From NCBI RefSeq assembly GCF_900110575.1, contig NZ_FOEF01000015.1, positions 122,165 to 186,164 on the forward strand: a stretch of 64,000 nucleotides of DNA, given 5' to 3'. Origin of the DNA: Amycolatopsis saalfeldensis (GTDB taxonomy: Bacteria; Actinomycetota; Actinomycetes; Mycobacteriales; Pseudonocardiaceae). This document shows, one piece after another, positions 1-6,873 of the stretch (position 1 is its first letter; every line of letters starts with the position of its first letter). The position numbers were made by a program, and so were the translations under genes. The notes beneath the pieces are model-generated. The model searched no databases and was not told where the DNA came from. It saw only the letters and a list, made by a program, of their open reading frames with translations.

Positions 1-17
1 GGTCTGGGGTGGGCGGC

Positions 18-285
18 GTGGCCCGGGGTGGGCGTGGTGGTGGAGCTCGGTCCGGGGCGGGCGGTGCGGCCTGGGGTGGGTGCGGTGGTGGTGGGGTCCG
101 GTCCGGGGCGAGCGGTGTGGCCTGTGGTGGTGGGGTCCGGTCCGGCGTGGGTGGTGTGGCCTGCGGTGGTGGGGCTCGGTCCGGCCTGGGCGGTCCGCCC
201 TGGGGTGGTCGCGGGGTCCGGTCCGGCGTGGGTGGTGTGCCCTGCGGCGGACTCGGTGGTGGTAAGGCTCGGCCCCGGGCGGGCG
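18..285. repeat. GC-rich minisatellite, 39-51 bp units
   Basis: Degenerate tandem units begin at about 18, 64, 115, 154, 193, 235 and 286. Each contains a version of GGTCCGGTCCGG followed by GTGGCCTG. The intervals are 46, 51, 39, 39, 42 and 51 bp, so all but the first are multiples of three. Read in frame, the units give Gly/Arg/Ser/Ala-rich low-complexity protein. It could be the tail of a gene that starts outside the window or simply a variable-number repeat. Confidence 0.6.
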
Positions 286-655
286 GTCCCGCCTCGCGTG
301 GGCAGATCGGCGGCGCGATGATCGTTGAGCACGGCGTCCTCCCATCGCCGCGGGCCGAGGGGCGCGCGGAGGGCGGTTCTCGGGGTGGCTGTGGTCCTGT
401 TCCTCCGGTGCCGGAGGGGTTTTACAACGTTGTAAATCTGTGGCGGAGCACTGCCCCGGCCGATCGGTGGGGGGTGCGCTACGGGACAGTACGGTCGCCC
501 TGAGTCAGTGTCAACGTACTCCAAGTGGCCGTCCGGGTCGGCCAAGTGGCGTAGTCTCCCGTCGTGCGCTCGTCCGTCCACAGTGGCCGGGAGGCCCACG
601 GGACGGGGCGCCGCCGGCGGCTGGCATTCTCGGCGGGAAGCGTGAGGAGGACGTG
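286..655. other. No convincing gene; intergenic region upstream of the DJ-1-like gene
   Basis: Open frames here are continuations of the low-complexity repeat or shadows. The only clear structure is the palindrome at 422-437. A ribosome-binding sequence GAGGAGG at 644-650 serves the gene that follows. Confidence 0.5.
422..437. promoter_or_regulatory. Perfect 16-bp palindrome, LacI-type operator candidate
   Basis: TTTACAACGTTGTAAA is a perfect palindrome centred on CG, the layout of LacI/GalR-family operators, and it is conspicuously AT-rich in a GC-rich region. It lies about 220 bp upstream of the gene at 656. The protein that binds it is not in the window. Confidence 0.45.
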
Positions 656-1501
656 GTGGCGAATGTGCTGATCCCGGTGCCGGCCCGGGACTCCGATCCC
701 TCGGAGGTCGCGGTCACCTGGCGGGTGCTCACGGGCGCCGGGCACACGGTGCGGTTCGCGACGCCCACGGGGGCGCCGGCCGTCTGCGACGAGCTGATGG
801 TGACCGGCCGCGGACTCGATCCGTGGGGGCGGGTGCCGGGCTTGCGCCGGGTCGTCCTGCTCGGCCGGGTGCTGCGCGCGGACGGGGCGGCCCGGGCGGC
901 GCATCACGCGCTGCTCGCCGACCCGGCGTGGCGGAAACCGTTGGCGTGGAAGGAAATCACGCTCGACGGCACAGAAGGCCTGGTCCTGCCGGGCGGCCAC
1001 CGGGCCCGGGGGATGCGCGAGTACCTGGAGAGCCCCGTGCTGCAGGGGCTGGTCGTCGACGCGTTCCGGCGCGGTCTGCCGGTCGCGGCGATCTGCCACG
1101 GCGTGCTGGTGGCCGCGCGCAGCGTCGACCCGGAGACCGGGCGCTCGGTGCTGCACGGCCGCCGGACGACGGCGCTGACCTGGCAGCTGGAGCGCACCGC
1201 GTGGCGGGTCGCGCGCCGCAGCCGGTTCTGGGACCCGGACTACTACCGCACCTACCTCGAGGAGACGGGGCAGCCCGAGGGTTACCTGTCCGTGCAGCAG
1301 GAGGTCACCCGGGCGCTCGCGGCCCCCGGGGACTTCCTCGACGCCGCGGGCGAATCTGCCCGAAAGACCAGCGGCCGTTCCCGCGATCGCCTTGACGACG
1401 ACGGCCCGGCCTTCGTGGTCGAGGACGGAAACTACGTTTCGGCGCGCTGGCCCGGAGACGTCCACACTTTCGCCGCGAAATTCGCCGCCCGCCTCAGCTA
1501 G
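656..1501 (+). CDS. DJ-1/PfpI-type class I glutamine-amidotransferase-like protein
   Basis: This 281-residue protein has the DJ-1/PfpI fold signature. A strand and glycine turn (LVLPGGHRARGMREYL) is followed by the nucleophile elbow AAICHG, with Cys about residue 147. Family members act as chaperones, glyoxalases, hydratases or peptidases, so the substrate cannot be named. I chose the GTG at 656 because GAGGAGG sits 5 bases upstream; an in-frame GTG at 653 is nearly as good, and upstream in-frame sequence looks non-coding. It stands alone, about 150 bp before the interrupted alpha-galactosidase gene. The C-terminal 50 residues are rich in charged residues and extend past the usual core. Confidence 0.8.
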   Translation: MANVLIPVPARDSDPSEVAVTWRVLTGAGHTVRFATPTGAPAVCDELMVTGRGLDPWGRVPGLRRVVLLGRVLRADGAARAAHHALLADPAWRKPLAWKEITLDGTEGLVLPGGHRARGMREYLESPVLQGLVVDAFRRGLPVAAICHGVLVAARSVDPETGRSVLHGRRTTALTWQLERTAWRVARRSRFWDPDYYRTYLEETGQPEGYLSVQQEVTRALAAPGDFLDAAGESARKTSGRSRDRLDDDGPAFVVEDGNYVSARWPGDVHTFAAKFAARLS

Positions 1502-1647
1502 GGGCACCTTGGCGCTGGGGATTGTTGTTTTCCGGGTGGAATTCAACAAGATTGCCCAAGATGGCGCTTGACTCAACAGGAACCGCGTCGCATGCTTTTT
1601 CATGGTCTAGACCTCCATCCCTCCAACGTCGTACGGACGGAGCCGCC

Positions 1648-2139
1648 ATGCGCCGGCGCAGTCTTGCCCGCCGTCTGCTCACTGCTATCGCGGGGCCAGT
1701 GGTCGCCGCCGGCCTCGTGCTCGTCGCCCCATCCCACGCGCTGGCCCAGGACAACGGCCTCGCGCGCACGCCACCGATGGGCTGGAACGACTGGAACAGC
1801 TTCGCCTGCAACGTCGACGAGACACTGATCAAGCAGACCGCCGACCTGTTCGTCAGCTCCGGTCTGAAGGACGCCGGCTACACCTACGTCAACGTCGACG
1901 ACTGCTGGATGGCGCCGAACCGCGACGGCAACGGGAACCTGGCCGCGGATCCGGTGAAGTTCCCGAGCGGGATGAAGAGCCTCGCCGATTACGTGCACGC
2001 GCGCGGCCTGAAGTTCGGCATCTACGAGAGCGCCGGCACCACCACCTGCCAGAACCTCCCGGGCAGCCTCGGCCACGAGCAGGCGGACGCGAACAGCTTC
2101 TCCGCGTGGGGCGTCGATTATCTGAAGTACGACTTCTGA
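1648..2139 (+). pseudogene. GH27 alpha-galactosidase, 5' half, interrupted by the AICE
   Basis: It encodes a signal peptide (MRRRSLARRL, hydrophobic stretch, cleavage near SHALA-QD) and the first half of a GH27 barrel: TPPMGWNDWNSF, VDDCW, GIYES and DYLKYD. Asp162 of KYD is the catalytic nucleophile in the family. Directly after this codon the reading frame enters the mobile element and stops after one foreign residue (Phe). The ATG at 1648 follows a weak GGAG and starts a clean Sec signal. Joining codon 162 (ending at 2133) to 11928 gives KYDNC and an intact frame of 536 residues, so the gene is broken only by the insertion. As it stands, this half cannot be active because the acid/base residue lies in the other half. 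Confidence 0.92.
2127..2133 (+). repeat. attL core GTACGAC
   Basis: The same 7 bases occur at 11921-11927 as attR. The core covers the last base of Lys and the Tyr-Asp codons of the KYD motif. Inside the element, three bases separate it on each side from the inverted arm TGAAACCG (2137-2144; complement at 11910-11917). Confidence 0.85.
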
Positions 2140-2346
2140 AACCGTGGCGCACCGACCTGGGGATCGGCGGCGTGCCCGGCGCTTGACCTGCACTTTTGGG
2201 CTGGTTGGGTCCGGTTGCGTCCGGTCAGGTCCGGTCGTCTCACGGCCTGGTGACGGCCTGGCGGCCTGAGCCTGCTCGGTCCAGCGGGCTACCTGGTAGC
2301 GGCTGAATAGTGCGATCTGGTTGGGGCTGAGCTGGCGGCTTGGCAT
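2134..2346 (-). CDS. Possible small gene reading out across attL (attP-spanning in the circle)
   Basis: An ATG at 2346 is preceded by GAGGAGG at 8 bases and opens a leftward frame beginning MPSRQLSPNQIALFSRYQVA. In the integrated state the frame runs on antisense through the alpha-galactosidase fragment. In the excised circle it would cross the core and continue from the right end as VVRMKPKC and on to GYQ, then stop at TAG, giving 93 residues. Third-position GC is lower than in neighbouring genes, so it may be chance. No family was recognised. Confidence 0.25.
2137..2165. repeat. Left-end inverted arm of the AICE
   Basis: TGAAACCG (2137-2144) and GACCTGGGGATC (2154-2165) recur as reverse complements at 11910-11917 and 11887-11898. 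The 3-base gap to the core is the same on both sides. The spacing between the two blocks is 9 bases here and 11 at the right end. Integrase or excisionase binding is the likely role. Confidence 0.75.
2210..2268 (+). repeat. Helically phased TCCGGT repeats and ACGGCCTG repeats
   Basis: TCCGGT starts at 2210, 2220 and 2230, exactly 10 bases apart. ACGGCCTG follows at 2242-2249 and 2253-2260, with a shorter CGGCCTG at 2262-2268. The same ACGGCCTG appears three times at the right end of the element. They look like protein-binding sites for the integrase or a replication or transfer protein. Confidence 0.5.
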
Positions 2347-2429
2347 CGTGTTGGCCTCCTCGGGCTGGGGCGTGGGGCTGGCTTGCGTGGTGGGCTCGCC
2401 GCCCCCGTCTTCCTCGCCCCTGCCGCCAT

Positions 2430-2517
2430 TAGCACCGGAGTGCCGGTGTCAAGAGTGAGCGGAGCTCATCGCGCAGCGACGCCGTCAGGCGCTCTTGATG
2501 CCGGTGCTCCGGTGTTA
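2430..2517. repeat. Imperfect 26-bp inverted repeat
   Basis: The arm at 2430-2455 (TAGCACCGGAGTGCC followed by GGTGTCAAGAG) pairs with 2492-2517 (CTCTTGATGCC followed by GGTGCTCCGGTGTTA), with five mismatches and a 36-base loop. It lies in the non-coding left end of the AICE. A replication origin, transfer locus or regulatory hairpin are all possible. Confidence 0.5.
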
Positions 2518-3094
2518 AAGGATCGCCTGCGAGGGAACGGCCCGCCTCGGAAGCTGCGTGGCCTGCTGGAACCGTGCGCCTGACTGACCGGGGCTGCTGT
2601 TCATCCGAACGGATGCCGGGCACGGACGCGCGGGCCGACGTTCGTGCCGGATACGGTGGTCATGCGTGGCGTCCGGTACGTCGATTGCGCGCGGAGCAGG
2701 GCCAAACTCCAGCGCCGTGATCGGGGGACGGGGCGCCACGTCTCGTGCATCGGGTGTCAGGTCGGACGCGCTGTTCGGTATCGGCTCTGGAGTCGGGCGG
2801 GGGCGGCGGCGCGCGCACAGGTGGCGAGCTGTCGGCGGGCTCGTCCGGCGGCCGGCCGGAGCGGAGCGGGAGGCCGGTCCGCCATGGGACGGAGCCCGCC
2901 GGACGCGAGGTGACTTGCGCGCCGCCGCAGGCGGCGCCTTGATCCCATAGAGCCAAATTCGGCAGCAGTCGACGCGAACTGGCGCATCGTGCTAACGATC
3001 TGTGGCTGCGGTTCACACTCTCGGGCGGTCGCGCTGGTTCGGTTTCCCGCGTTAACTGGACTGCGGCAGTATCGACGCTGGAAGGAAGTGCGCT
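2518..3094. other. AICE left non-coding region
   Basis: Several short overlapping frames exist on both strands, but none has a good ribosome-binding site together with actinomycete codon bias. The last 60 bases hold the promoter region and the GGAAGGAAG ribosome-binding sequence (about 3080-3088) of the gene at 3095. The region could contain the origin or transfer locus expected in such elements. Confidence 0.4.
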
Positions 3095-3478
3095 ATGTCC
3101 TTGACGGTCCCGGAGGAATTGGTCACGAAGGCGCAGCAGGGCGTGATGACCGACGACGAATTCCTGAGCTGCGTCAAGAACTCGCTCCCGTACGCCTGGT
3201 CCGTGGTGGAACGGCTGGTGAAGCAATACGAGAGCGGCGCGACGTCGGCAGAGGACGGCACCGTGCCGCCGGACGACGCGGCGTGGGGTCAGCTTCTCCG
3301 CTTCGCTGCCAGCGACTCCATGCGCGGTGCGGTAGAGCGGAAGTACGGCGTGAAGCTGGCCTTCCAGAACTGCTGCAAGACGGGGCTCTTTGCTCCGTCG
3401 GCCGCGAAGGAGTACGAAGAGTTCGTGTCGCCGCGCGCTCAGATCCTCAACCAGAAGCCCGAGCTGATCAACTGCTAG
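3095..3478 (+). CDS. Conserved hypothetical AICE protein
   Basis: This 127-residue cytoplasmic protein begins MSLTVPEELV and contains LPYAWSVVERLVKQ, a PPDDAAWGQLLR segment and the C-terminal line FVSPRAQILNQKPELINC. Proteins with this general layout are common in actinomycete integrated elements, but I cannot assign a function. A strong GGAAGGAAG ribosome-binding site precedes the ATG. It is transcribed alone toward the convergent GntR gene and ends at a clear intrinsic terminator. Cys residues 46, 93, 94 and 127 are scattered and form no zinc motif. Confidence 0.8.
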   Translation: MSLTVPEELVTKAQQGVMTDDEFLSCVKNSLPYAWSVVERLVKQYESGATSAEDGTVPPDDAAWGQLLRFAASDSMRGAVERKYGVKLAFQNCCKTGLFAPSAAKEYEEFVSPRAQILNQKPELINC

Positions 3479-3484
3479 ACGCAG

Positions 3485-3524
3485 AAAAGACGCCTGTCGC
3501 GGTGAGCGCGGCAGGCGTCTTTTT
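3485..3524. terminator. Bidirectional intrinsic terminator
   Basis: AAAAGACGCCTG pairs with CAGGCGTCTTTT around an inner CGC/GCG stem, with T-runs on both strands. It separates the plus-strand gene ending at 3478 from the minus-strand gene ending at 3538. Confidence 0.92.
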
Positions 3525-3537
3525 GTATTTCATGCGC

Positions 3538-4287
3538 TTATTGCGATGACTCTACCCGTAGTACGTATTCAAGTTCGAAACGATGCGCGTCGAGCAATAT
3601 ATCCGCCGTCTCGACCGGAGTTTCGTCCGAAAAGGTCGTTCGCGCGATGATCACCACCGGTGTTCCCTTGCGAAGCTTGAGGGTCTCCGTCTCAGATGGA
3701 CGCGGCATGCGGGAGCGAAGGCGCTCGACCACCCGCGTCGGACGGAGCCCGATAGCCGTGAAGCGGTCGACCAGACCGGCGGTCATGAGCACACCTTCCT
3801 CTGGCCGTTCGATCGGCGTTCCTCGGGTGATCTCCAGCGGCTCATATGAGTGGGTGAGCATCATCGGCTCATCGTTGGCGTACGACGTGTAGTCGGTTCG
3901 CATCACGTCGGACCCAGCCGGGATCTTCAGCCGGTGAGCGATGTCGGCGCTGGCGCGGTCCGGGTATGTCTTATGGCTGTAGCGGGGGATGCGCTCGGCG
4001 GCAAGGGCCTCTTCGGCGAACGGGGCACCCGGGTTGGTGCGGTAGTGCTGCTCTGACCTGCGCACAAGCGGCTGATACCGGCGGACGAACGCGCCGAGCC
4101 GCTGAACCCGATCAATGAGCCCCTCATTCTCCAGTACGTCCAACGCCTCGCGGGCGACGATCCGCGACACGCCGAAGTCGTCGCTGAGTGCCTCCTGTGA
4201 CGGCAGGCGGTCGCCGGGCTGGAGGTCGCCGCTGACGATCTTCTCTCGTAGCGCATCGGCGACACGTTCGTACAGGTACTCGGGCAC
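3538..4287 (-). CDS. GntR/HutC-family repressor (KorSA-like)
   Basis: The 249-residue protein has an N-terminal winged helix (YERVADALREKIVSGDLQPG, then SQEALSDDFGVSRIVAREAL) and a C-terminal UTRA ligand-binding domain ending in EYVLRVESSQ. In pSAM2-type elements a GntR protein of this kind (KorSA) represses pra and so holds the element integrated. Here it is transcribed divergently from the Pra-like gene at 4431. The shared 140-bp interval contains three copies of CTTGG(C/T)ATACC, the probable operators for autorepression and for repression of the activator operon. The UTRA domain suggests a small effector, which cannot be identified. Confidence 0.88.
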   Translation of the reverse strand: MPEYLYERVADALREKIVSGDLQPGDRLPSQEALSDDFGVSRIVAREALDVLENEGLIDRVQRLGAFVRRYQPLVRRSEQHYRTNPGAPFAEEALAAERIPRYSHKTYPDRASADIAHRLKIPAGSDVMRTDYTSYANDEPMMLTHSYEPLEITRGTPIERPEEGVLMTAGLVDRFTAIGLRPTRVVERLRSRMPRPSETETLKLRKGTPVVIIARTTFSDETPVETADILLDAHRFELEYVLRVESSQ

Positions 4288-4330
4288 GGGCTGTCTCCTG
4301 CCTGGTCGGGACGTGCTTTCAGCACCTTAG

Positions 4331-4380
4331 TTGACTTGGCATACCGAGCCTTGGTATACCTAGAAGTACCTTGGCATACC
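4331..4380. promoter_or_regulatory. Operator array and promoter between the GntR and Pra-like genes
   Basis: CTTGGCATACC at 4335-4345, CTTGGTATACC at 4350-4360 and CTTGGCATACC at 4370-4380 are direct repeats spaced 15 and 20 bases apart. TTGACT at 4331 with TATACC at 4355 (18-base spacer) makes a plausible rightward promoter buried in the repeats. The arrangement fits a GntR-family operator. Confidence 0.75.
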
Positions 4381-4430
4381 CAAGGGGCGGCCACAAGGCC
4401 GCTAACGGCTGACTGAAGGGTTCAAATCAG

Positions 4431-4907
4431 ATGGCAATCGCCAGGGGTTACAGGTTCGACATCCCGTTTGACCAGGCATTTCCTCAGGGGCTTGTGATGG
4501 TGGGGGAGGTGACGGCGGACACGGAGTACCAGTCTCGGGAGGACCGGGCGGCGGGTCGTCCGACGCGGCAGCGGGTGGACGAAGTGACGGGTAAGCGGCA
4601 GTGGAAGGTGATGGTGACCGACCCGGACGAGCTGAAGGCGAAGCGTGCTTCGTTCGAGGTGATCTTGCTGGCCGATCACCAGCCGGTGCCCACGGGGCCG
4701 GAAGTGCTGCCCGGGATGCGGCCGGTGGAGCTGGACGGCCTGACGGCTGAGCCGAAGGTCGCCGGGCAGGGTGAGTACAAGTACCAGTCGTACGCGTTCC
4801 GCGCGACCGGCTTCAAGGAGGCCGCGACCGGTTCCGGCAGCGGTTCGAAGTCGGCGGGCCGTTCGGGCTCGGCGGCCAGTGGGGATGCGGCGGGTAAGGC
4901 GGCGTGA
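4431..4907 (+). CDS. pra: Pra-like activator of replication, integration and excision
   Basis: The 158-residue protein starts MAIARGYRFDIPFDQAFPQG and has a central block QWKVMVTDPDELKAKRASFE followed by QPVP, the pattern I associate with AICE Pra-type activators. Such proteins switch on expression of rep, xis and int when the repressor is relieved. The tail is a Ser/Gly/Ala-rich disordered stretch of about 30 residues. GAAGGG lies 10 bases before the ATG. The stop overlaps the GTG start of the next gene (GTGA), so it heads a translationally coupled operon running to 6711. Family assignment is by pattern and position, not by a database search. Confidence 0.7.
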   Translation: MAIARGYRFDIPFDQAFPQGLVMVGEVTADTEYQSREDRAAGRPTRQRVDEVTGKRQWKVMVTDPDELKAKRASFEVILLADHQPVPTGPEVLPGMRPVELDGLTAEPKVAGQGEYKYQSYAFRATGFKEAATGSGSGSKSAGRSGSAASGDAAGKAA

Positions 4908-5452
4908 CGGTGAGGGCGGCCGAGCCGTCGTCCGGTGGGCAGGACTTTCAGGGTCGGGTTCGGTCTTGGGAGTCCGCCTATCGGGACTACATGGCGGCGT
5001 GGGAGCACGGGAAGCGGGTGCTGTCGCCGGTGAACTCGTTGAACACGTCCAATGCGGCGCGGCGGGTGTCGCGGGCGTGGCACGAGCTGGCGCAGACGCA
5101 GGGATTGCCGTGGTGGTGCGTGGCGGCGCTGGAGTCAGCCGCCGAAGGATTCTCTGAACTGGCAAGGGATTGGGCGAGTAAGGCAGACGGTGATGGTACT
5201 TCGAGTCGACGGGTTCGGGGTCACGTGGACGGTCGAGTCCCGGGATCCGGTGGCGGTGGAGGAGACCGGCCCGGACCCGGCGAGTCCGCCCATGCTGGTG
5301 GTGACCGGAGCGACCTCGGCGGTATCGCTGACGGTGCCACGCGACCGGGACGAGTGGCCGGCATGCGTGGCGTTCCTTCTCCGGCTCCGCGAAGGAGTGG
5401 ACGACCTGGCGGCGCTGCTGGCTGCGCGCGTGGCGGATCCGGACGGGCGTGA
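4904..5452 (+). CDS. Hypothetical AICE protein with a suspicious overlapping C-terminus
   Basis: The first 95 residues (through LARDWASKADG) look genuine: good codon bias, and segments RSWESAYRDYMAAWEHGKR and RRVSRAWHELAQTQG. After about 5190 the same frame becomes Gly/Arg-rich with poor third-position GC, because the gene at 5193 uses another frame. A TAA in a third frame lies at 5179-5181, so a frameshift may have removed the original stop. The present frame ends at TGA 5450-5452, overlapping the ATG at 5452. GTG at 4904 overlaps the pra stop. No family was recognised. Confidence 0.55.
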   Translation: MTVRAAEPSSGGQDFQGRVRSWESAYRDYMAAWEHGKRVLSPVNSLNTSNAARRVSRAWHELAQTQGLPWWCVAALESAAEGFSELARDWASKADGDGTSSRRVRGHVDGRVPGSGGGGGDRPGPGESAHAGGDRSDLGGIADGATRPGRVAGMRGVPSPAPRRSGRPGGAAGCARGGSGRA

Positions 5453-5480
5453 TGGGAACGGCGACGGTGGCGGCTGCTGA
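5193..5480 (+). CDS. Small hypothetical AICE protein
   Basis: The 95-residue protein begins MVLRVDGFGVTWTVESRDPV and has strong actinomycete third-position GC. That supports this frame over the overlapping tail of the gene at 4904. It contains SLTVPRDRDEWPACVAFLLR and a Gly/Asp-rich end. It overlaps the start of the next gene by 29 bases. The ribosome-binding site is weak (AAGG about 10 bases upstream), consistent with translational coupling. No domain was recognised. Confidence 0.6.
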   Translation: MVLRVDGFGVTWTVESRDPVAVEETGPDPASPPMLVVTGATSAVSLTVPRDRDEWPACVAFLLRLREGVDDLAALLAARVADPDGRDGNGDGGGC

Positions 5481-6036
5481 GGCTCGGGGGCCTCGGACAT
5501 TGCAGGAGGCGCACGACGATTCGTACGCGCGGATGCCGGGACGGGATGCGCCAGTGTCGGCATGGGTGGCGTTCCGGCGGGCGAACGCACGGATGTACCG
5601 GGCGGTCGCCGACCTGGACCGGGGCCACCACCACGAGGCGCTCTACTGGTTCGACCGTGAGCGGCGCGAGGTGGAGAGCCTGACCAAGAAGCCTGAGTGG
5701 AAATCGGACTACGGACGGGAGGGGGTAGAGGCGGCGGGCAATCCCGTTGTCCCGGCGGCACGCCTGAGTGAGGGGCAGCTTCCGCCGTTGCCGGACGTCG
5801 GATTCGGCGTGTATCTCCGGGCGGCGCGGGAACGGAAATCGTTGAGCCTGACCGCAGTGGCGGCGAAAGCGAAGATCGGTAAGTCGACGTTGCAGGCGAT
5901 CGAAGTGGGTTCGCGTCGGCCGGGGTCGCTGGAGGTGATCGCGGCGCTGGCTGACGCTCTCGGCGAGGACCGCGCCATGTTCGCCCTGCTGGCCTTGCGG
6001 GTGCACGCGGACTCCTCGGGCGGCGACGATGACTGA
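5452..6036 (+). CDS. XRE-type helix-turn-helix regulator of the AICE
   Basis: The 194-residue protein has an N-terminal region of unknown fold (VSAWVAFRRANARMYRAVAD, HHHEALYWFDRERREVESL). From about residue 120 a C-terminal Cro/CI-type helix-turn-helix follows, including FGVYLRAARERKSLSLTAVA and KIGKSTLQAIEVGSRRP. It probably regulates element genes or pairs with the small HTH proteins downstream. ATG 5452 follows an in-frame GTG at 5449; either could start it. The stop region overlaps the next ATG (6029) by 8 bases. Confidence 0.75.
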   Translation: MGTATVAAAEARGPRTLQEAHDDSYARMPGRDAPVSAWVAFRRANARMYRAVADLDRGHHHEALYWFDRERREVESLTKKPEWKSDYGREGVEAAGNPVVPAARLSEGQLPPLPDVGFGVYLRAARERKSLSLTAVAAKAKIGKSTLQAIEVGSRRPGSLEVIAALADALGEDRAMFALLALRVHADSSGGDDD

Positions 6037-6385
6037 GGACGGGCAAGTGGCGGGCGAGCTGGATTCGGTGGTGGTCGCCGAACTGGTCGAGTGCTACGCG
6101 GCTGGTGAGACAATCGAGGGTCTGGTGGCGCGGTATCCGTTCAGCTACCGCAAGATTCGTACTGCGTTGCTCGACGCGGGCGTGACATTGCGTCCGCCGA
6201 AGATTCCGCTTCCGCCGACCCCGCCGGGCCTGGCCGACGCCTACCGCGACGGTCGGACGATCCGGCAGCTCGCCGCGACATATGGCATGAGCTACAACCA
6301 AACACGCAACATTCTGTTGGCTGAGGGCGTCGAACTCCGCTCACGCGGCAACTTCTCGACACGGCGCGTGGCGGGCATGAAATGA
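6029..6385 (+). CDS. Small protein with two helix-turn-helix repeats
   Basis: The 118-residue protein contains two similar HTH units. One lies near residues 14-47 (CYAAGETIEGLVARYPFSYR). The other is near residues 72-104 (AYRDGRTIRQLAATYGMSYN, then ILLAEGVELR). The unit resembles the DNA-binding module of actinomycete Lsr2-type and resolvase-type HTH domains. It overlaps the XRE gene upstream and the paralogue downstream (ATGA at 6382-6385), so the three are probably made together. DNA binding is inferred; the target is unknown. Confidence 0.7.
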   Translation: MTEDGQVAGELDSVVVAELVECYAAGETIEGLVARYPFSYRKIRTALLDAGVTLRPPKIPLPPTPPGLADAYRDGRTIRQLAATYGMSYNQTRNILLAEGVELRSRGNFSTRRVAGMK

Positions 6386-6711
6386 ACGAGGCTGAGGTAA
6401 GGGAGCGGCGGAACGCGCAGATCCTGGCCGCACATCGCGACGGGGTACCGGTGGTCGAGATCGCGCGTCGGTTCGGTTTGTCGCTGAGCTGGACCGGTGC
6501 GCTGTTGCGCCACCGCCTCGGCGCTGATGTGCCGGAGACGGGGCGGGGTATCCGCTGCGAGCTGGATGCTGGCGAAGTGGCGGAAGCCTACCGCGACGGT
6601 GCGACCGTCCGGGCGCTGGCGGAGGAACACGAGGTGTCCTACGGCAAGGTGTATCGGCTACTGAAAGACGCAGGGGTCCAGTTCCGGCCCCGGGGAGGCC
6701 GCGTGCACTAG
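6382..6711 (+). CDS. Second small protein with two helix-turn-helix repeats
   Basis: This 109-residue paralogue of the preceding gene has HTH units near residues 16-46 (AAHRDGVPVVEIARRFGLSL) and 69-101 (AYRDGATVRALAEEHEVSYG, then LLKDAGVQFR). Tandem duplication followed by divergence is the simplest explanation. It is the last gene of the coupled operon from 4431 and is followed by two hairpins. Confidence 0.7.
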   Translation: MNEAEVRERRNAQILAAHRDGVPVVEIARRFGLSLSWTGALLRHRLGADVPETGRGIRCELDAGEVAEAYRDGATVRALAEEHEVSYGKVYRLLKDAGVQFRPRGGRVH

Positions 6712-6754
6712 CCGGATCCGAGAAGAACTGAATACCGAACATTTCCGCACGCAG

Positions 6755-6779
6755 GGACGCGTGTCAGATAAACGCGTCC
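6755..6779 (+). terminator. Hairpin after the HTH gene operon
   Basis: GGACGCGT and ACGCGTCC form an 8-bp stem with a 9-base loop. The following sequence TTGTGTG is a weak T-rich tail. It could end the operon that stops at 6711. Confidence 0.5.
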
Positions 6780-6806
6780 TTGTGTGCCCAAAATTGTCCT
6801 GTTAAA

Positions 6807-6850
6807 ACGCAGAACCGGCCCTTGGCTACCAACCTGTTCCGGTTCTGCGT
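6807..6850. terminator. 12-bp perfect hairpin before the small zinc-ribbon gene
   Basis: ACGCAGAACCGG and CCGGTTCTGCGT pair perfectly around a 20-base loop. The T-run (TTTTAAC) is on the minus strand, so as a terminator it would face leftward, although no minus-strand gene is nearby. It may instead be an RNA or protein-binding structure in the leader of the gene at 6874. Confidence 0.45.
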
Positions 6851-6873
6851 CTGTCCACTGGAGTAAGCGAACA

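Noticed and set aside
18..285. CRISPR array
   Set aside because: The repeated units are adjacent and degenerate with no unique spacers and no cas genes nearby.
2660..3226. 188-residue minus-strand frame in the AICE left end
   Set aside because: It overlaps the start of the well-supported gene at 3095 and its composition is low-complexity Arg/Pro/Ser with no ribosome-binding site.
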